Source: JAJYIV01 sp964616135
GTDB taxonomy: Bacteria; Patescibacteriota; Patescibacteriia; UBA9934; GWF2-40-263
DNA: 11,483 bases
Reading direction: 5' to 3'
NCBI GenBank assembly: GCA_964616135.1
Contig: CAZTTQ010000024.1
Location: 1 to 11,483 of the forward strand
Positions 11,425 to 11,483 of this stretch are shown piece after piece. The notes below the pieces were generated by a model. That model was given only the letters and a program-made list of their open reading frames with translations, was not told the origin of the DNA and did not search any database. The position numbers and the translations under genes are program-made. Each line of letters starts with the position of its first letter. Position 1 is the first letter of the stretch.

Positions 11425-11483
11425 GGCGGAGCCGCACATCTTTGAGAGACTGTTTATTTCGAGTCATCCCACGGTTTCCTGAG

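Noticed and set aside
1..11483. CRISPR array, insertion sequence, prophage or toxin-antitoxin system
   Set aside because: No regularly spaced direct repeats, transposase, integrase, terminal inverted repeats or toxin-like small gene pair was seen; apart from the gap all sizeable space is filled by core-type genes.
11425..11483. Possible start of yidC after yidD
   Set aside because: The 59 bases contain no convincing start codon or coding pattern; yidC is expected only by gene order.

Overview
This is a bacterial chromosomal window of roughly 60% GC that holds the replication-origin neighbourhood: dnaN, dnaA, a cluster of DnaA boxes, then the divergent rpmH-rnpA-yidD genes. Upstream lies a block of cell-envelope, metal-handling and Fe-S cluster genes. 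The standard genetic code applies, because TGA ends several intact genes (VanW, the VIT1-like protein, rnpA). Most genes that begin a transcription unit have a recognisable sigma70-type promoter, often with an extended -10 (TGn), placed so close to the start codon that the mRNA would be leaderless or nearly so. Only one gene (vanW-like) has a clear Shine-Dalgarno sequence. Compact spacing, short leaders, the minimal NifS/NifU pair, a penicillin-binding protein with Ig-like C-terminal domains and a VanW-type protein would fit a Patescibacteria/CPR-like genome. That placement is an inference and not firm. A run of 34 N shows this is a draft or metagenome scaffold.

Layout: (1) 1-1861, minus strand: cysteine desulfurase followed one base later by a NifU/IscU scaffold that runs off the window edge. 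Their promoter starts just past a terminator. (2) 1864-2606, minus strand: a VIT1/CCC1-like membrane transporter, translationally coupled (ATGA) to a 64-residue YHS metal-binding protein. (3) 2658-3098, plus strand: a small protein of the host-attachment/baeRF type, divergent from the transporter through a mirror-image pair of extended -10 elements. (4) 3102-4605, minus strand: a 3D-domain secreted protein, then tRNA-Cys(GCA) with its own promoter, then a full-length VanW-family protein probably read from the tRNA promoter. (5) 4681-7635, plus strand: a class A penicillin-binding protein with two C-terminal Ig-like domains, ending at a strong terminator shared with dnaN. (6) 7677-10459, minus strand: dnaN, broken by the N gap, and dnaA. 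(7) 10532-11424: divergent dnaA and rpmH promoters, each with a DnaA box in its -35/-10 spacer, followed by rpmH, rnpA and yidD.

The right half is the conserved replication/RNase P/membrane-insertion cluster, with DnaA boxes on both sides of dnaA; this is the likely oriC. The centre is a peptidoglycan group (PBP, 3D-domain protein, VanW). The left half concerns iron and sulfur: sulfur mobilisation and scaffold, plus a Fe/Mn transporter with a small metal-binding partner. Points most worth checking are a DnaA Walker A motif lacking its usual glycine before the lysine, the paired DnaA-box promoters, the transporter/YHS pair, and the frame-breaking assembly gap in dnaN. No mobile element, CRISPR array or clear novel multi-gene system was seen.
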